Assembly: GCA_947493575.1 (NCBI GenBank)
Contig: CANLRQ010000010.1
Span: 1 to 64,000, forward strand
Origin: an uncultured Marinomonas sp.
GTDB taxonomy: Bacteria; Pseudomonadota; Gammaproteobacteria; Pseudomonadales; Marinomonadaceae
Length of the DNA: 64,000 nt
Direction of reading: 5' to 3'
Numbering within the stretch: the stretch's first letter is position 1; the number at the start of each line of letters is the position of its first letter. Made by a program: the position numbers and the translations under genes. Shown here piece by piece: positions 34,879-45,873 of the stretch. A model generated the notes under the pieces. It searched no databases, was not told where the DNA came from, and saw only the letters and a list, made by a program, of their open reading frames with translations.

Positions 34879-35472
34879 CTATCGGCTCACCATTAGGTTT
34901 TTTACTATGGCATTCCATTGGTCGGCCCACATCGCTGTTGGCTTGTTCTTGAATTCACTGCGAACATATTGTCTTACTTTACCTTCAATAATCGCGATCA
35001 ACAGTTCAGCATTAGCGGCTACGCCTGCAACAGGTTTTAACCCTTCTTTTAGGTCTGCTTCCCTTATGACTTGCTTGAGCTGAGTTTCAATACGATCAAA
35101 TAACTGACAGATGCGAGTTCTTAGGCGATCTGTTTCTCCAGATAAAACATCTCCAGTTAATAGGCGACACATCCCCGGGTTTTGTTCTGCAAACCCTAGC
35201 ACTAAAGATGAAATCATGTGTAAGCGTGCGTTTACATGTGTTTCTTCATGAAGAATAAGGGTGATGCGAGAGAAAATAGTTTCTTCAATGAACTCGATTA
35301 ACCCTTCAAACATTTTCGCTTTGCTTGGAAAATGACGATATAAGGCCGCCTCAGATACACCCACTTGTTTGGCTAGTGCCGCGGTTGTTATCCGAGCACC
35401 GGGGCTACTTTCAAGCATTTGAGCGAGAGATTGTAGAATTTGAGTTCGGCGATCGATTTTTTTTGTCGTCAT
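34879..35472 (-). CDS. slmA: Nucleoid occlusion factor SlmA
   Basis: 197-residue TetR-family protein that binds DNA over the nucleoid and blocks FtsZ ring formation there. The helix-turn-helix is ITTAALAKQVGVSEAALYRHFPSK (written in two parts here: ITTAALAKQVGV and SEAALYRHFPSK, about 28-52), almost identical to E. coli SlmA. It is followed by KMFEGLIEFIEETIFSRI. The neighbours pyrE and dut are the same as in E. coli. Length is normal. Confidence 0.95.
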   Translation of the reverse strand: MTTKKIDRRTQILQSLAQMLESSPGARITTAALAKQVGVSEAALYRHFPSKAKMFEGLIEFIEETIFSRITLILHEETHVNARLHMISSLVLGFAEQNPGMCRLLTGDVLSGETDRLRTRICQLFDRIETQLKQVIREADLKEGLKPVAGVAANAELLIAIIEGKVRQYVRSEFKNKPTAMWADQWNAIVKNLMVSR

Positions 35473-35548
35473 TATCTTCTCGTTATTGTGCAGTAATGTT
35501 TATCGCATAAAGCCAGTTTGTTTCATGATTTTCTTTTAAACTTCTCAA

Positions 35549-36457
<909 letters not shown>

Positions 36458-36713
36458 TCAATGCTCCTCAAAATAAAATAAAAAATAATTTTAGTAGTGT
36501 ATCGCATATTTAAGGTAATACGGTGACATATAAAGTTAAAAAATGTGAGTAACTACTAATCGATGTAGAAATGATACCGTTATATTTGTACAGAGACTAC
36601 AAAAAAATTGGCGTATAGAGAGCGCCTTTTAGAATTCTTACAGTGAAAGATCAAGTAAGTAGACGAATAGGAGAAAACGATGGGCTGCATCGTCTTCGCC
36701 CCAGGGAAGGTGT

Positions 36714-37172
36714 TTAGTTTTTGCCTGTGTGACCGAATCCACCTTCACCGCGCTCTGTAGCAACAAAGTCTTCAACAAGGGTAAACTCTGCTTGTACAAC
36801 AGGTAATAAGACCAGTTGTGCAATGCGTTCACCAGGCTCTATCGTAAAAGCGCTTTGCCCTCTATTCCAACAGGAAACCATTAATTCACCTTGATAATCT
36901 GAATCAATTAAACCAACTAAATTACCTAATACAATTCCATGTTTGTGACCTAGGCCTGAACGAGGAAGTATGGTTGCTGCTAAATTTTGATCTTCAATGT
37001 AGATTGCTAACCCAGTTGGAATAAGAATGGTGTCGCCGGGGTTAAGTGTCGTTGCGTCATCTAAACATGCTCGAAGATCTAAACCTGCTGAACCTTCTGT
37101 TGCGTAAGCCGGGAAAGGAATGTCTTTGCCAATTTTATCATTCAGGACTTTTAATTGAATTGCTTGTTTCAT
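36714..37172 (-). CDS. dut: dUTP diphosphatase
   Basis: 152-residue trimeric dUTPase that keeps uracil out of DNA and supplies dUMP. All five motifs are visible: [43 protein letters not shown] and the C-terminal [10 protein letters not shown] that closes over the active site. It follows coaBC by 34 bases on the same strand and is likely co-transcribed with it. Confidence 0.96.
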   Translation of the reverse strand: MKQAIQLKVLNDKIGKDIPFPAYATEGSAGLDLRACLDDATTLNPGDTILIPTGLAIYIEDQNLAATILPRSGLGHKHGIVLGNLVGLIDSDYQGELMVSCWNRGQSAFTIEPGERIAQLVLLPVVQAEFTLVEDFVATERGEGGFGHTGKN

Positions 37173-37206
37173 TCTGTTTAATATTCCAATTATGGTAAAT
37201 GTAAAT

Positions 37207-38424
37207 TTAGTTCTTGTATTGCATTATAAAATTAACCAGTAGATCCGCCAGCTGGGTTTTATCTGCTTTATCTGGAGACCAAGTCGTGTCTTTTCCAACA
37301 ACGGTGACTTCATTTTGATCCTGATTGAAGCCAATGTCTTTTCTGGATACATCGTTGGCAACAATTAGGTCTAGCCCTTTTTTAGCTAATTTCTCTTGAG
37401 CGTAAGCGATGACGTTTTGAGTCTCTGCGGCAAAGCCTACAACAAACTTTGCCATGGATTCAGATACTACGTTAGCGATGATATCTGGGTTCTTTACCAA
37501 ATTGAGTTGCATATCATCCGTATCTTTTTGTTTTTTCATTTTTTGAGTGGCAACTTCTTCTACTCTAAAATCTGCAACGGCAGCGGCTCCTATGAAAACA
37601 TCAATAGGACTTTTCTGGCTGACATTTTTACATGCTGCAAGCATGTCTAATGCTGAAAGTATGTCTATCTTATGAGTATTGTCAGGTGCAGTTAAACTAA
37701 CAGGGCCACTAATTAGCGTTACTTTTGCACCGAGCTTGGCTGCGGCGTCTGCGAGTGTGTACCCCATTTTCCCCGAGCTGTGATTGCTAATAAAACGTAC
37801 TGGGTCAATGGCTTCCATGGTCGGACCGGCGGTGATTACCCAGTGTTGACCTGCTAATGGCTGTAATTCTTTAGAAGGAGAGAGGAAGTTGTTTAGGTAA
37901 TTATAAATATCAAGGGGTTCGCTCATGCGACCATACCCAACGTCTCCACAAGCTTGGGCTCCTGAATCAGGGCCAATAGTGTGCACCTTTCTCTCAAGTA
38001 GTGTTCTAAGGTTGGTTTGTGTTGCAGGGTGTTTCCACATTGCTTGATTCATAGCTGGTGCGATTAGTACTGGCGATTCTGTTGCCAAACAGAGTGTTGT
38101 TAATAGGTCGTCTGCCATGCCTGCTGTTTGTCGAGCTATAAAATCAGCGGATGCTGGGGCAATAAGAATCACATCGGCCCATTTTGCCAGCTCGATATGT
38201 CCCATGCCGGCTTCTGCTTCTGGATCGAGTAAACTGGTTCTAACGGGAAGCCCTGATACAGCCTGAAGTGTCATAGGTGTAACAAAGGCCAAAGCGCCTT
38301 TAGTCAAAACCACTTGCACATGAGCCTCCGCTTTTTTTAATAAGCGAACCAATTCAATGCTTTTATAAGCAGCAATGCCTCCAGTGATGCCTAAAAGGAC
38401 TTTTTTGCCTTTAAGTAGTGTCAT
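37207..38424 (-). CDS. coaBC: Bifunctional phosphopantothenoylcysteine decarboxylase/synthetase
   Basis: 405-residue fusion for two steps of coenzyme A synthesis. The N-terminal CoaC half (about 1-185) binds FMN and carries the active histidine in [10 protein letters not shown] and the PAMN motif in [11 protein letters not shown]. The C-terminal CoaB half (about 190-400) has [21 protein letters not shown] and the K-rich [10 protein letters not shown]. It is divergent from radC, as in E. coli, and upstream of dut. Confidence 0.96.
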   Translation of the reverse strand: MTLLKGKKVLLGITGGIAAYKSIELVRLLKKAEAHVQVVLTKGALAFVTPMTLQAVSGLPVRTSLLDPEAEAGMGHIELAKWADVILIAPASADFIARQTAGMADDLLTTLCLATESPVLIAPAMNQAMWKHPATQTNLRTLLERKVHTIGPDSGAQACGDVGYGRMSEPLDIYNYLNNFLSPSKELQPLAGQHWVITAGPTMEAIDPVRFISNHSSGKMGYTLADAAAKLGAKVTLISGPVSLTAPDNTHKIDILSALDMLAACKNVSQKSPIDVFIGAAAVADFRVEEVATQKMKKQKDTDDMQLNLVKNPDIIANVVSESMAKFVVGFAAETQNVIAYAQEKLAKKGLDLIVANDVSRKDIGFNQDQNEVTVVGKDTTWSPDKADKTQLADLLVNFIMQYKN

Positions 38425-38544
38425 AAAAAAAGTATTCTCAAATAATGCTTTAATCGTTTATTACGTATTGTATAGTCTGAATATGACTTTACATTTTTAA
38501 ATAGGTTCGGAAACAAGAGAATATCATGGATCAAGGAGTAGATC

Positions 38545-39219
38545 ATGAGTATCAAGCATTGGCCGGAACAAGATAGGCCGAGAGAAAAGTTAATGTCTCA
38601 AGGAGCGGAAGCGTTGAGTGATGCTGAATTACTAGCGATTTTCCTGAGAGTGGGTATGAAAGGTATTAGTGCTGTTGAGTTAGCGAGGCAGGCAATTGAG
38701 CATTTTGGAGGTTTGAGACCTTTAATGTCAGCTTCGAAAGAGGAGTTTTGTGCTTGCAGTGGGTTTGGTGAAGCAAAATTTGCTCAGTTGCAAGCTGTGC
38801 AAGAAATGACAAAACGTCACTTGAATGAACAGCTTACCCGTGAAAATGTATTTACCAGTGCGGATTTGGTGAAGCATTATTTGAAAACCCATTTACAAAT
38901 AGCGCCAAGAGAGGTGTTTGCTGTTTTGTTTTTGGACAGTCAGCATAGATTGATTAACTATAAAGAGCTTTTCTATGGAACTATAGATGCTGCTGCCGTT
39001 TACCCAAGGGAAGTGGTTAAAGCGGCATTAAAGGCAAATGCCGCGGCATGTATTTTGGCTCATAATCATCCATCTGGCATTGCGGAACCCAGTCAGGCAG
39101 ATATTTTAGTAACGGATAAAATTAAAAAAGCGTTAGATTTGGTTGATATTAGATTGCTTGATCACTTTATAGTCGGGGATGGTTCTCCTATATCGTTGGC
39201 TGAACGAGGTCATATATAA
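38545..39219 (+). CDS. radC: RadC-family JAMM/MPN+ protein
   Basis: 224-residue protein with an N-terminal helix-hairpin-helix region (about 20-85) and a C-terminal JAMM metalloprotease-like domain. The zinc motif is [15 protein letters not shown] near residue 172. The old DNA-repair role of RadC has been withdrawn in E. coli and the true function is unknown. GGAG precedes the ATG. It sits before rpmB, as in other gammaproteobacteria. Confidence 0.93.
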   Translation: MSIKHWPEQDRPREKLMSQGAEALSDAELLAIFLRVGMKGISAVELARQAIEHFGGLRPLMSASKEEFCACSGFGEAKFAQLQAVQEMTKRHLNEQLTRENVFTSADLVKHYLKTHLQIAPREVFAVLFLDSQHRLINYKELFYGTIDAAAVYPREVVKAALKANAAACILAHNHPSGIAEPSQADILVTDKIKKALDLVDIRLLDHFIVGDGSPISLAERGHI

Positions 39220-39275
39220 TATTTACTCTTGGCCATGAGGTGTGTGTTCTCTATTGGTTATTTTTTAACAAGTTG

Positions 39276-39304
39276 TTGCCTGTTGGGTGTGCTTGTGGGA
39301 GAAT
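39276..39304 (+). promoter_or_regulatory. Candidate promoter for rpmB-rpmG
   Basis: TTGCCT (39276-39281) and GAGAAT (39299-39304) are 17 bases apart, followed by the GC-rich ACGCGCCG typical of stringently controlled ribosomal promoters. It lies about 110 bases before rpmB. Confidence 0.5.
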
Positions 39305-39367
39305 ACGCGCCGCTATTCCTCGGTATGGGATTTTAGTGGTTTGTTAAATACGCCACGCTCCGCCTGA

Positions 39368-39390
39368 GGAAGTGCAGAACACTTCCAAAA
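39368..39390 (+). promoter_or_regulatory. Leader hairpin before rpmB
   Basis: GGAAGTG (39368-39374) and CACTTCC (39380-39386) form a 7-bp stem with the loop CAGAA, followed by AAAAATTTT. It lies in the rpmB leader, about 35 bases before the start codon, and may be a leader structure for autoregulation or weak termination. Confidence 0.45.
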
Positions 39391-39421
39391 ATTTTCTGGA
39401 TAGCATTAGAAAGGTTTTATT

Positions 39422-39658
39422 ATGTCTCGCGTATGTCAAGTTACGGGTAAACGTCCTGTTACAGGTAATAACGTTTCCCACTCTAAGCGTCGTACAAAAC
39501 GTCGTTTTCTTCCTAACCTTCATTGGCACCGTTTTTGGGTAGAAGGCGAAAATCGCTTTGTACGTCTTCGTGTGTCTTCTAAAGGTATGCGTATCATCGA
39601 TAAAAAAGGCATTGAGTCAGTTCTTGCTGATCTTCGTGCAAATGGCGAAAAAGTATAA
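39422..39658 (+). CDS. rpmB: 50S ribosomal protein L28
   Basis: 78-residue ribosomal protein, full length. It begins [20 protein letters not shown], with the HRRTK-like [14 protein letters not shown] and the end [10 protein letters not shown]. The AAAGG upstream is a good ribosome site. It is co-transcribed with rpmG 11 bases later. Confidence 0.97.
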   Translation: MSRVCQVTGKRPVTGNNVSHSKRRTKRRFLPNLHWHRFWVEGENRFVRLRVSSKGMRIIDKKGIESVLADLRANGEKV

Positions 39659-39669
39659 GGAGCTGAACC

Positions 39670-39840
39670 ATGGCATCTAAAGGCGCTCGCGATTTAATTC
39701 GCATGGTATCATCTGCTGGTACCGGTCATTTTTACACTACGGATAAAAACAAGCGTAATACTCCTGACAAGTTGGAGTTTAAAAAATACGATCCTGTTGT
39801 TCGTAAGCATGTAATGTACAAAGAAGCTAAAATTAAATAA
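39670..39840 (+). CDS. rpmG: 50S ribosomal protein L33
   Basis: 56-residue ribosomal protein, too short for many gene finders. It starts [20 protein letters not shown] and ends YKEAKIK. It contains [20 protein letters not shown]. There are no CxxC pairs, so it is the zinc-free form of L33. AGGAG lies upstream, just after the rpmB stop. A strong terminator follows. Confidence 0.96.
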   Translation: MASKGARDLIRMVSSAGTGHFYTTDKNKRNTPDKLEFKKYDPVVRKHVMYKEAKIK

Positions 39841-39857
39841 TTTTACTTTCTCTGTAT

Positions 39858-39887
39858 AAAAAAACCGGCTGTGGCCGGTTTTTTTAT
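39858..39887 (+). terminator. Rho-independent terminator of rpmB-rpmG
   Basis: CCGGC (39865-39869) pairs with GCCGG (39874-39878), flanked by a run of A before and a run of T after that lengthen the stem. Confidence 0.9.
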
Positions 39888-39964
39888 ACATAAAATATGA
39901 CGATGAATGAAGAATATAGAAATGGCACTTTTTATGCGTCTGAATAATTGGGGGTTAATAGGTT

Positions 39965-40780
39965 ATGCCTGAATTACCAGAAGTTGAAACAACAAAAAAT
40001 GGAATAGAGCCTTATTTGGTTGGCTCTGCCGTAGAAACTATTGTCATTCGTCAACCTATTTTACGTTGGCCTATAACACCTGAACTGCCTGAACGCTTAG
40101 AAGGTCAAGTGGTCCGGTCTGTTTCTCGAAGAGGGAAATACATTGGAGTGCACACTGACATTGGCACTATGATTGTTCATTTAGGTATGTCTGGTAGCTT
40201 GTATTTAGTAGATAAAAATACCGAAGCATTATTTCATGATCATGTAGATATCGTACTGAATTCTGGTAAATGCCTACGTTATACCGACCCAAGACGTTTC
40301 GGCTCAATTTTATGGACAGAAGAAGATTGGCTGCAACACTCTTTAATTCAGTCACTTGGGCCAGAACCTTTAAGTGATGAATTTAATTATGAGTATTTGG
40401 TAGCAAAAGCTAAGTCCAGAAAAAAACCAATCAAAACATTTATTATGGACAGTAAAGTTGTTGTAGGTGTGGGAAATATTTATGCCAATGAAGCTTTGTT
40501 TAAGTCGGGAATAAGACCGGATCGACATGCTGGTCGTATTAGCAGTAAGCGTTTATCCTTGTTAGTGGACAACATTAAGATCATTCTATCAGATGCTATC
40601 CAACAAGGTGGAACGACATTGAAAGACTTTGTTGGTGGTGATGGAAAGCCAGGATATTTTAAACAATCTTTATCTGTTTATGGCCGTGCGGGTTCTGCTT
40701 GCCTTAACTGTGAAAAAGAATTGATGGAGTCTCGTTTAGGGCAGCGTAGCACGGTTTTTTGTCCATTTTGTCAAAAATAA
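39965..40780 (+). CDS. mutM: Formamidopyrimidine-DNA glycosylase
   Basis: 271-residue base-excision repair enzyme that removes 8-oxoguanine and formamidopyrimidines. The catalytic N terminus after Met removal is PELPEVETT. The beta-hairpin lysine lies in RRGKYIGVH (about 59), VGNIYANE forms the helix-two-turn-helix, and the C-terminal zinc finger has four cysteines (CLNC and CPFC). Length is normal. It follows rpmG as in E. coli. Confidence 0.96.
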   Translation: MPELPEVETTKNGIEPYLVGSAVETIVIRQPILRWPITPELPERLEGQVVRSVSRRGKYIGVHTDIGTMIVHLGMSGSLYLVDKNTEALFHDHVDIVLNSGKCLRYTDPRRFGSILWTEEDWLQHSLIQSLGPEPLSDEFNYEYLVAKAKSRKKPIKTFIMDSKVVVGVGNIYANEALFKSGIRPDRHAGRISSKRLSLLVDNIKIILSDAIQQGGTTLKDFVGGDGKPGYFKQSLSVYGRAGSACLNCEKELMESRLGQRSTVFCPFCQK

Positions 40781-40945
40781 TAAGCTTCTCTAAGTAAAAT
40801 AGATAAGGGTTGTTTTTAATTGCTAGCATTATGATCATGATGAATGATATAACGTTTTTATAGTAATATTTGATATACAAAAAATATGTGGTTGTTCTTG
40901 GTAAAAACAGGATAATCATTGCGCTATGTTGCAATAAGGTTTATT

Positions 40946-40989
40946 TTGACCAGTTAGACAGAATTGATATGTATTTGTCGAACTATAAT
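40946..40989 (+). promoter_or_regulatory. Possible promoters of the nucleoside operon
   Basis: TTGACC (40946-40951) with TATGTA (40968-40973) at 16 bases is one weak pair. A perfect TATAAT at 40984-40989 has no good -35. Either could drive the BMP-family gene, whose start is 26 bases beyond the TATAAT. The rest of the 234-base gap shows nothing I can support. Confidence 0.35.
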
Positions 40990-41014
40990 TAAAAAAATAT
41001 AAAGAGGAATCGGA

Positions 41015-42010
41015 ATGAAAGGTGCATTTTTAATTACAGCTACAGCGTTGGCTATTAGTGTTGCTTCAGCACATGCTGCGGACGTAAAACCTGCTGTTGT
41101 ATATGATCAAGCAGGTAAGTTTGATAAGTCGTTTAACGAAGGTGTTTATAACGGCATTGTTAAATTCTCTGGCGATTCTGGCATTCAAGTTCGTGAGTTC
41201 GAGCCAAAAAATGAAGCTCAAACAGAACAGGGCTTACGCCGCTTAGCTAAACGTGGCCACTCTCCTATCGTTGCTGTTGGTTTTTCAATGGCATCTGCTC
41301 TTGAAAGAGTTGCAAAAGACTTCCCTGATTTACAGTTTACTATCATTGATATGGTAGTTGACTTACCAAATGTTCAATCAGTTGTATTTAAAGAGCATGA
41401 AGGGTCTTTCTTAGTTGGTGCTCTGGCTGCTCTTAAGTCAGAAACAGCAAAAGTTGGTTTTATTGGTGGTATGGATATCCCATTAATTCGTCGTTTTGCA
41501 TGTGGTTACCAGCAAGGTGCACAATACGTTGTATCTAATGCTGAAGTTTTTCAAAATATGACGGGTTCTACACCATCTGCATTCAATGACCCAACAAAAG
41601 GTTCAGAATTAGCGAAGAGCCAATTCTCTAAAGGCGCGGATGTTGTTTTTGCTGCTGCTGGTGGTACTGGTATCGGTGTCTATCAAGCTGCAAAAGATGA
41701 AGGTAAGTTTGCTATAGGTGTAGACTCAAACCAAAACCATTTACAGCCAGGTACAATGCTAACATCTATGGTTAAGCGTGTTGATTTAGCAGCATACAAT
41801 ACGTATGACCAAGCAGCTAAAGGTACGTGGACTGCTGGCTTAACCGTACTTGGTCTTGCTGAAGGCGGAGTTGACTGGGCTCTGGATGACAATAATGCAT
41901 CTTTAGTTGATGCTGAAATGAAATCAAAAATTGATGCAATTCGTTCTGACATTGTAAGTGGTAAAATTGTTGTTCATGATTATATGTCAAATAATTCATG
42001 TGACATCTAA
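41015..42010 (+). CDS. BMP-family nucleoside-binding protein
   Basis: 331-residue periplasmic substrate-binding protein of the Bmp/PnrA family. The signal peptide is MKGAFLITATALAISVASAHA, 21 residues. The mature protein starts ADVKPAVVYDQAGKFDKSFN and has the family's VGFIGGMDIPLIRRFACGY and VFAAAGGTGIGVYQAA. Relatives bind purine nucleosides. It feeds the ATPase and permeases that follow. AGAGGAA upstream is a good ribosome site. A strong terminator separates it from the ATPase gene, so it is likely made in excess. Confidence 0.9.
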   Translation: MKGAFLITATALAISVASAHAADVKPAVVYDQAGKFDKSFNEGVYNGIVKFSGDSGIQVREFEPKNEAQTEQGLRRLAKRGHSPIVAVGFSMASALERVAKDFPDLQFTIIDMVVDLPNVQSVVFKEHEGSFLVGALAALKSETAKVGFIGGMDIPLIRRFACGYQQGAQYVVSNAEVFQNMTGSTPSAFNDPTKGSELAKSQFSKGADVVFAAAGGTGIGVYQAAKDEGKFAIGVDSNQNHLQPGTMLTSMVKRVDLAAYNTYDQAAKGTWTAGLTVLGLAEGGVDWALDDNNASLVDAEMKSKIDAIRSDIVSGKIVVHDYMSNNSCDI

Positions 42011-42024
42011 TTAAGCTAGTAAGG

Positions 42025-42054
42025 CAGCCGTCTATTATAGACGGCTGTTTTTGT
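42025..42054 (+). terminator. Rho-independent terminator after binding protein
   Basis: CAGCCGTCTA (42025-42034) pairs perfectly with TAGACGGCTG (42038-42047) around a 3-base loop, followed by T5-G-T3. The strong stem suggests that the downstream ATPase gene has its own promoter or depends on read-through. Confidence 0.9.
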
Positions 42055-42240
42055 TTAAAATGCATAGAGAAACGTATGTTTCTTAATGAAGCGTCTGTTT
42101 TAATTTTTTGTTGGTGTGTTTAATAGCAGGCACATATTATCTGGTTAAAGCAATGCATTATGATCGCTTCAATTTATTCGAATAGAGTTTTATAAACTAT
42201 GAGTTTTTTCTAATCATAAACGCAGATGTATCACAATCTT

Positions 42241-43800
42241 ATGAACAACAAAAGTCCATTAGCAATCGAACTGCGCGATATCAGTAAACGCTTCGGTTCA
42301 GTACAGGCAAATAAAGACATTTGCTTGCAAGTCCCTAGAGGTACTATTCACGGTATTATCGGTGAAAACGGCGCTGGTAAATCCACTTTAATGAGCATCA
42401 TTTACGGCTTTTATGCGGCTGATACTGGTGATATTGAGATAAATGGAACCGTAACTCATATTAAGACATCTGAAGACGCGATTAATGCTGGTATTGGAAT
42501 GGTTCATCAACATTTCATGTTAGTTGAGAACTTTACTGTATTGGAAAATGTAATGTTAGGCGCTGAAGGCGGCGCTATGTTGAAGCAAGGGAAAGCGGCG
42601 GCAAGAGCAGAATTGAAGAGATTAGCATCTGAGTACAGCTTGGATGTTGACGTTGATGCGGTTGTTGAAGAACTGCCTGTTGGTTTACAACAACGAGTTG
42701 AAATTTTAAAGGCCTTGTATCGTGGTGCAAAAGTTCTGATTCTAGATGAACCTACAGGGGTGTTAACTCCACAAGAAGCAGACCATTTGTTTATTATTCT
42801 GAAATCACTGAAAGAACAAGGCGTTACCGTGCTGCTTATTACGCATAAATTGCGTGAAATTATGGCATCAACTGACAATGTTTCAGTCATGAGGCAGGGG
42901 CAAATGGTGGCCCATCGTGAGACTAAAAACACCAATAAAGAAGAGCTTGCTGAATTAATGGTGGGGAAGAAAGTTCGTTTGAAAGTCGATAAAGACGAAG
43001 CAACTCCAACAGACGTTGTTTTATCGGCGAAGAACTTAAGCCTTATAGATAGCCAAGGTGTTAAGCGTTTGAAGAACGTGAGCTTTGATCTAAAGGCAGG
43101 TGAAATCGTAGGAATCGCAGGTGTTTCTGGTAATGGTCAGAGTGAACTGCTTAATGTTTTATCTGGTATTTCTGCTTTATCGGAAGGTGAGATTCAATTC
43201 TCAGGAGAAACAATAACGCCTAAAAATCACAAAAATGCCTCTCAAATGCGTGACTTGAAAATGGCTCATGTTCCAGAAGATAGGCATAAAATGGGTTTGG
43301 TCACAGGGTTTGAAGCCTATGAATCGGCTATTTTGGGTTATCACAATTCATCGACCTATAACGGCTCTATTTTATTAGATAGAAAAGCGATGCTTTCTGA
43401 ATGCGAAGAAAGAATGGCAAAGTGGGATGTTCGTCCCCCAAATCCTCATTTAAAAACGGCGAATTTTTCTGGTGGTAATCAACAAAAAATTGTTATTGCT
43501 CGTGAAGTAGAGCAAAACCCGAATGTACTTTTAATCGGCCAACCAACACGTGGCGTCGATATTGGAGCAATTGAAAATATCCACGAAGAAATTGTGAAAT
43601 TAAGAGACTCTGGTAAGGCGATTTTACTTGTCTCGGTAGAGTTGGATGAAATTATGGCATTAAGTGACCGTATTCTTGTTATGTTTGATGGCGCTGTGGT
43701 TGGCTCTTTAGCTGCAAGTGATGCAGATGAGCGTATTTTAGGTTTGATGATGGCAAATGCTTACAGTGATCCATCGGAGAAAGCAGGAGATAAAGCATGA
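42241..43800 (+). CDS. Nucleoside ABC transporter ATPase, double-domain
   Basis: 519-residue protein with two fused ATPase domains, as in RbsA/YufO. The first has a full Walker A (GENGAGKST, about 40-48) and the second the usual degenerate one (GVSGNGQSE). Signature and Walker B appear as LPVGLQQRVEILKAL with LILDEPTG, and FSGGNQQKIVIAREV with LIGQPTRGVD. ATG 42226 is an alternative start; neither has a clear ribosome site. It overlaps the permease gene by 4 bases (ATGA). It energises uptake of nucleosides bound by the protein at 41015. Confidence 0.9.
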   Translation: MNNKSPLAIELRDISKRFGSVQANKDICLQVPRGTIHGIIGENGAGKSTLMSIIYGFYAADTGDIEINGTVTHIKTSEDAINAGIGMVHQHFMLVENFTVLENVMLGAEGGAMLKQGKAAARAELKRLASEYSLDVDVDAVVEELPVGLQQRVEILKALYRGAKVLILDEPTGVLTPQEADHLFIILKSLKEQGVTVLLITHKLREIMASTDNVSVMRQGQMVAHRETKNTNKEELAELMVGKKVRLKVDKDEATPTDVVLSAKNLSLIDSQGVKRLKNVSFDLKAGEIVGIAGVSGNGQSELLNVLSGISALSEGEIQFSGETITPKNHKNASQMRDLKMAHVPEDRHKMGLVTGFEAYESAILGYHNSSTYNGSILLDRKAMLSECEERMAKWDVRPPNPHLKTANFSGGNQQKIVIAREVEQNPNVLLIGQPTRGVDIGAIENIHEEIVKLRDSGKAILLVSVELDEIMALSDRILVMFDGAVVGSLAASDADERILGLMMANAYSDPSEKAGDKA

Positions 43801-44894
43801 CTCAAGCAAAAGTCCCAGCATGGGTGAGTATTGCATTAATTCCATTTATTAATGTGATGTTGGCATTTTTTGTATCTGCATTGGTTATTTTAGCCCTAGG
43901 CGAAGACCCAATAGAAGCGGCTGGCTATCTTATATATGGTGCTTTTGGCTATGATGAAGGCATTGGATATACTTTATATTATGCAACTAACCTAATTTTT
44001 ACTGGTTTGGCCGTCTCAGTAGCCTTTAAAGCTGGTTTATTTAACATAGGTGGTGAAGGTCAAGCTTACATTGGTGGATTAGGTGTCGGCCTAGTGTGTC
44101 TTTGGCTTGATTCAAGTATGTCTCTCTTGGTAATTATACCGCTGGCTATTATTGGCGGTGCATTATTTGGAGCGGCTTGGGCTTATATCCCTGCTTATTT
44201 ACAAGCGCGTCGTGGTAGTCACGTTGTAATCACAACTATTATGTTTAACTTCATTGCATCATCTTTAATGGTGTATTTAATGGTTAACTGGTTGAAGCAA
44301 GATGGTCGAATGTCTCCAAATAGCCGTACATTCGAGGAATCTGCTTGGCTACCTTATATGCATGAAATGCTAGCGCCATTTGGTATTGAGATTAGTGCAT
44401 CGCCTTTAAATGCCGCTTTTTTCTGGGCTCTAATCTGCTGTGTGTTTGTATGGGGGCTAATTTGGCATACACGTTGGGGATTTCAATTAAGAACTATTGG
44501 AACCAATGCAACTGCAGCATTATATGCCGGAATTGATAATCCTAAAGTAACTATTTGGGTCATGCTTATTTCTGGGGCTTTAGCTGGTTTTGTTGGTCTA
44601 AATGAGATCATGGGTGTTAACCACAGCTTATTGCTGAATTTCACAGCTGGTTATGGTTTTGCAGGCATTGCAGTCTCGCTTATGGGACGAAATCATCCCG
44701 TCGGTATAATTATTGCCGCTATTTTATTTGGTGCTTTATATCAAGGTGGATCTGAGCTTGCTTTTGAAATCCCAAGCATTACTCCTGAGATTGTTGTGGT
44801 TATTCAGGGTCTGGTTATTCTATTTTCTGGCGCGTTAGAAAATATGTTGAAAGGTCGCATAGAAGGCCTATTTATTCGCAAGTCTGTGGCGTAG
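43797..44894 (+). CDS. Nucleoside ABC permease, YufP type
   Basis: 365-residue inner-membrane permease of the BPD_transp_2 family, with about eight to nine hydrophobic segments. The motif FKAGLFNIGGEGQAYIGGLG is typical of YufP-like subunits, as is RTIGTNATAALYAGID. It is coupled to the ATPase gene by an ATGA overlap and followed 9 bases later by the second permease. Confidence 0.92.
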   Translation: MTQAKVPAWVSIALIPFINVMLAFFVSALVILALGEDPIEAAGYLIYGAFGYDEGIGYTLYYATNLIFTGLAVSVAFKAGLFNIGGEGQAYIGGLGVGLVCLWLDSSMSLLVIIPLAIIGGALFGAAWAYIPAYLQARRGSHVVITTIMFNFIASSLMVYLMVNWLKQDGRMSPNSRTFEESAWLPYMHEMLAPFGIEISASPLNAAFFWALICCVFVWGLIWHTRWGFQLRTIGTNATAALYAGIDNPKVTIWVMLISGALAGFVGLNEIMGVNHSLLLNFTAGYGFAGIAVSLMGRNHPVGIIIAAILFGALYQGGSELAFEIPSITPEIVVVIQGLVILFSGALENMLKGRIEGLFIRKSVA

Positions 44895-44903
44895 GGGTAG
44901 ATT

Positions 44904-45872
44904 ATGTTTGAAACACTAATTTTGATTCTTGACGCAACAATGCGCGTTTCGACACCGTTAATTCTAGCTGCTTTGGCTGGGTTGTTTTCTGAACGTTCTG
45001 GTATTGTTGATATCGGTCTAGAAGGTAAAATTCTTGGAGGTGCATTTGCGGCAGCAGCAGCGGCCTCTGTATTTGGATCCGCATGGGTCGGGCTAGTTTT
45101 TGCTATGTTAGCATCGATTGCTCTGGCTTTGATTCATGGTTTTGCCTGTATTACCCATCGCGGTGACCATATCGTGAGTGGTGTTGCAATTAACACGATT
45201 GTAGCTGGTTTGACTGTGACATTGGGTTTAGATTGGTTTGGCATGGGAGGTCAAACGCCAAATCTCTCAGGTGATGAACGATTCCTATCAATTACCTTTC
45301 CATTTGCTGATGCTTTAGCTGATGTTCCTGTTATTGGTCTTATTTATTCTGAACTGTTAAGTGGACACAATATTTTGGTTTACATTGCGTTTATCTGTGT
45401 TCCAGTAACTTTTTGGGCCATTTATAAAACACGCTTTGGTTTACGTTTACGTGCAGTAGGAGAAAACCCTCATGCTGTTGACACTGCCGGTATTTCAGTT
45501 GCATTCTTACGCTACAGAGCGGTGATTATTTGCGGAATATTATGTGGCCTCGCGGGTGCTTACTTATCTACCGCCCATAATGCAGGCTTCTTGAAAGATA
45601 TGAGTGCTGGTAAAGGTTATATTGCCCTTGCTGCATTGATCTTTGGTAAGTGGAAACCGGTTCCTGTGTTGTTTGCCTGTTTGTTGTTTGGTTTCTTAGA
45701 CGCTGTGGCTGTACGCATGCAAGGCGTCTCTCTTCCTGGTATTGGCGAAATTCCTGTACAGGCTATTGAAGTGTTGCCTTATGTGCTTACAGTTCTGTTA
45801 TTGGCTGGGTTTATTGGTAAAGCCATTGGGCCAAAAGCAGTCGGCCGACCTTATGTGAAAGAGAGAGCTTAA
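44904..45872 (+). CDS. Nucleoside ABC permease, YufQ type
   Basis: 322-residue partner permease. It shows LILAALAGLFSERSGIVDIG and LRAVGENPHAVDTAGIS, both hallmarks of YufQ-like subunits. It ends one base before the cytidine deaminase gene. The pair forms the channel for nucleosides. Confidence 0.92.
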   Translation: MFETLILILDATMRVSTPLILAALAGLFSERSGIVDIGLEGKILGGAFAAAAAASVFGSAWVGLVFAMLASIALALIHGFACITHRGDHIVSGVAINTIVAGLTVTLGLDWFGMGGQTPNLSGDERFLSITFPFADALADVPVIGLIYSELLSGHNILVYIAFICVPVTFWAIYKTRFGLRLRAVGENPHAVDTAGISVAFLRYRAVIICGILCGLAGAYLSTAHNAGFLKDMSAGKGYIALAALIFGKWKPVPVLFACLLFGFLDAVAVRMQGVSLPGIGEIPVQAIEVLPYVLTVLLLAGFIGKAIGPKAVGRPYVKERA

Positions 45873-45873
45873 A

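Noticed and set aside
34838..35083. Plus-strand frame of 81 residues after pyrE
   Set aside because: It lies antisense to the end of slmA and has no ribosome site or recognisable sequence.
36590..36640. Terminator behind dut
   Set aside because: Only a 4-bp GGCG/CGCC stem is present; too weak to call.
40781..41014. Purine riboswitch before the nucleoside-binding protein gene
   Set aside because: I looked for paired arms and the conserved loop bases of the purine aptamer and found no convincing fold.
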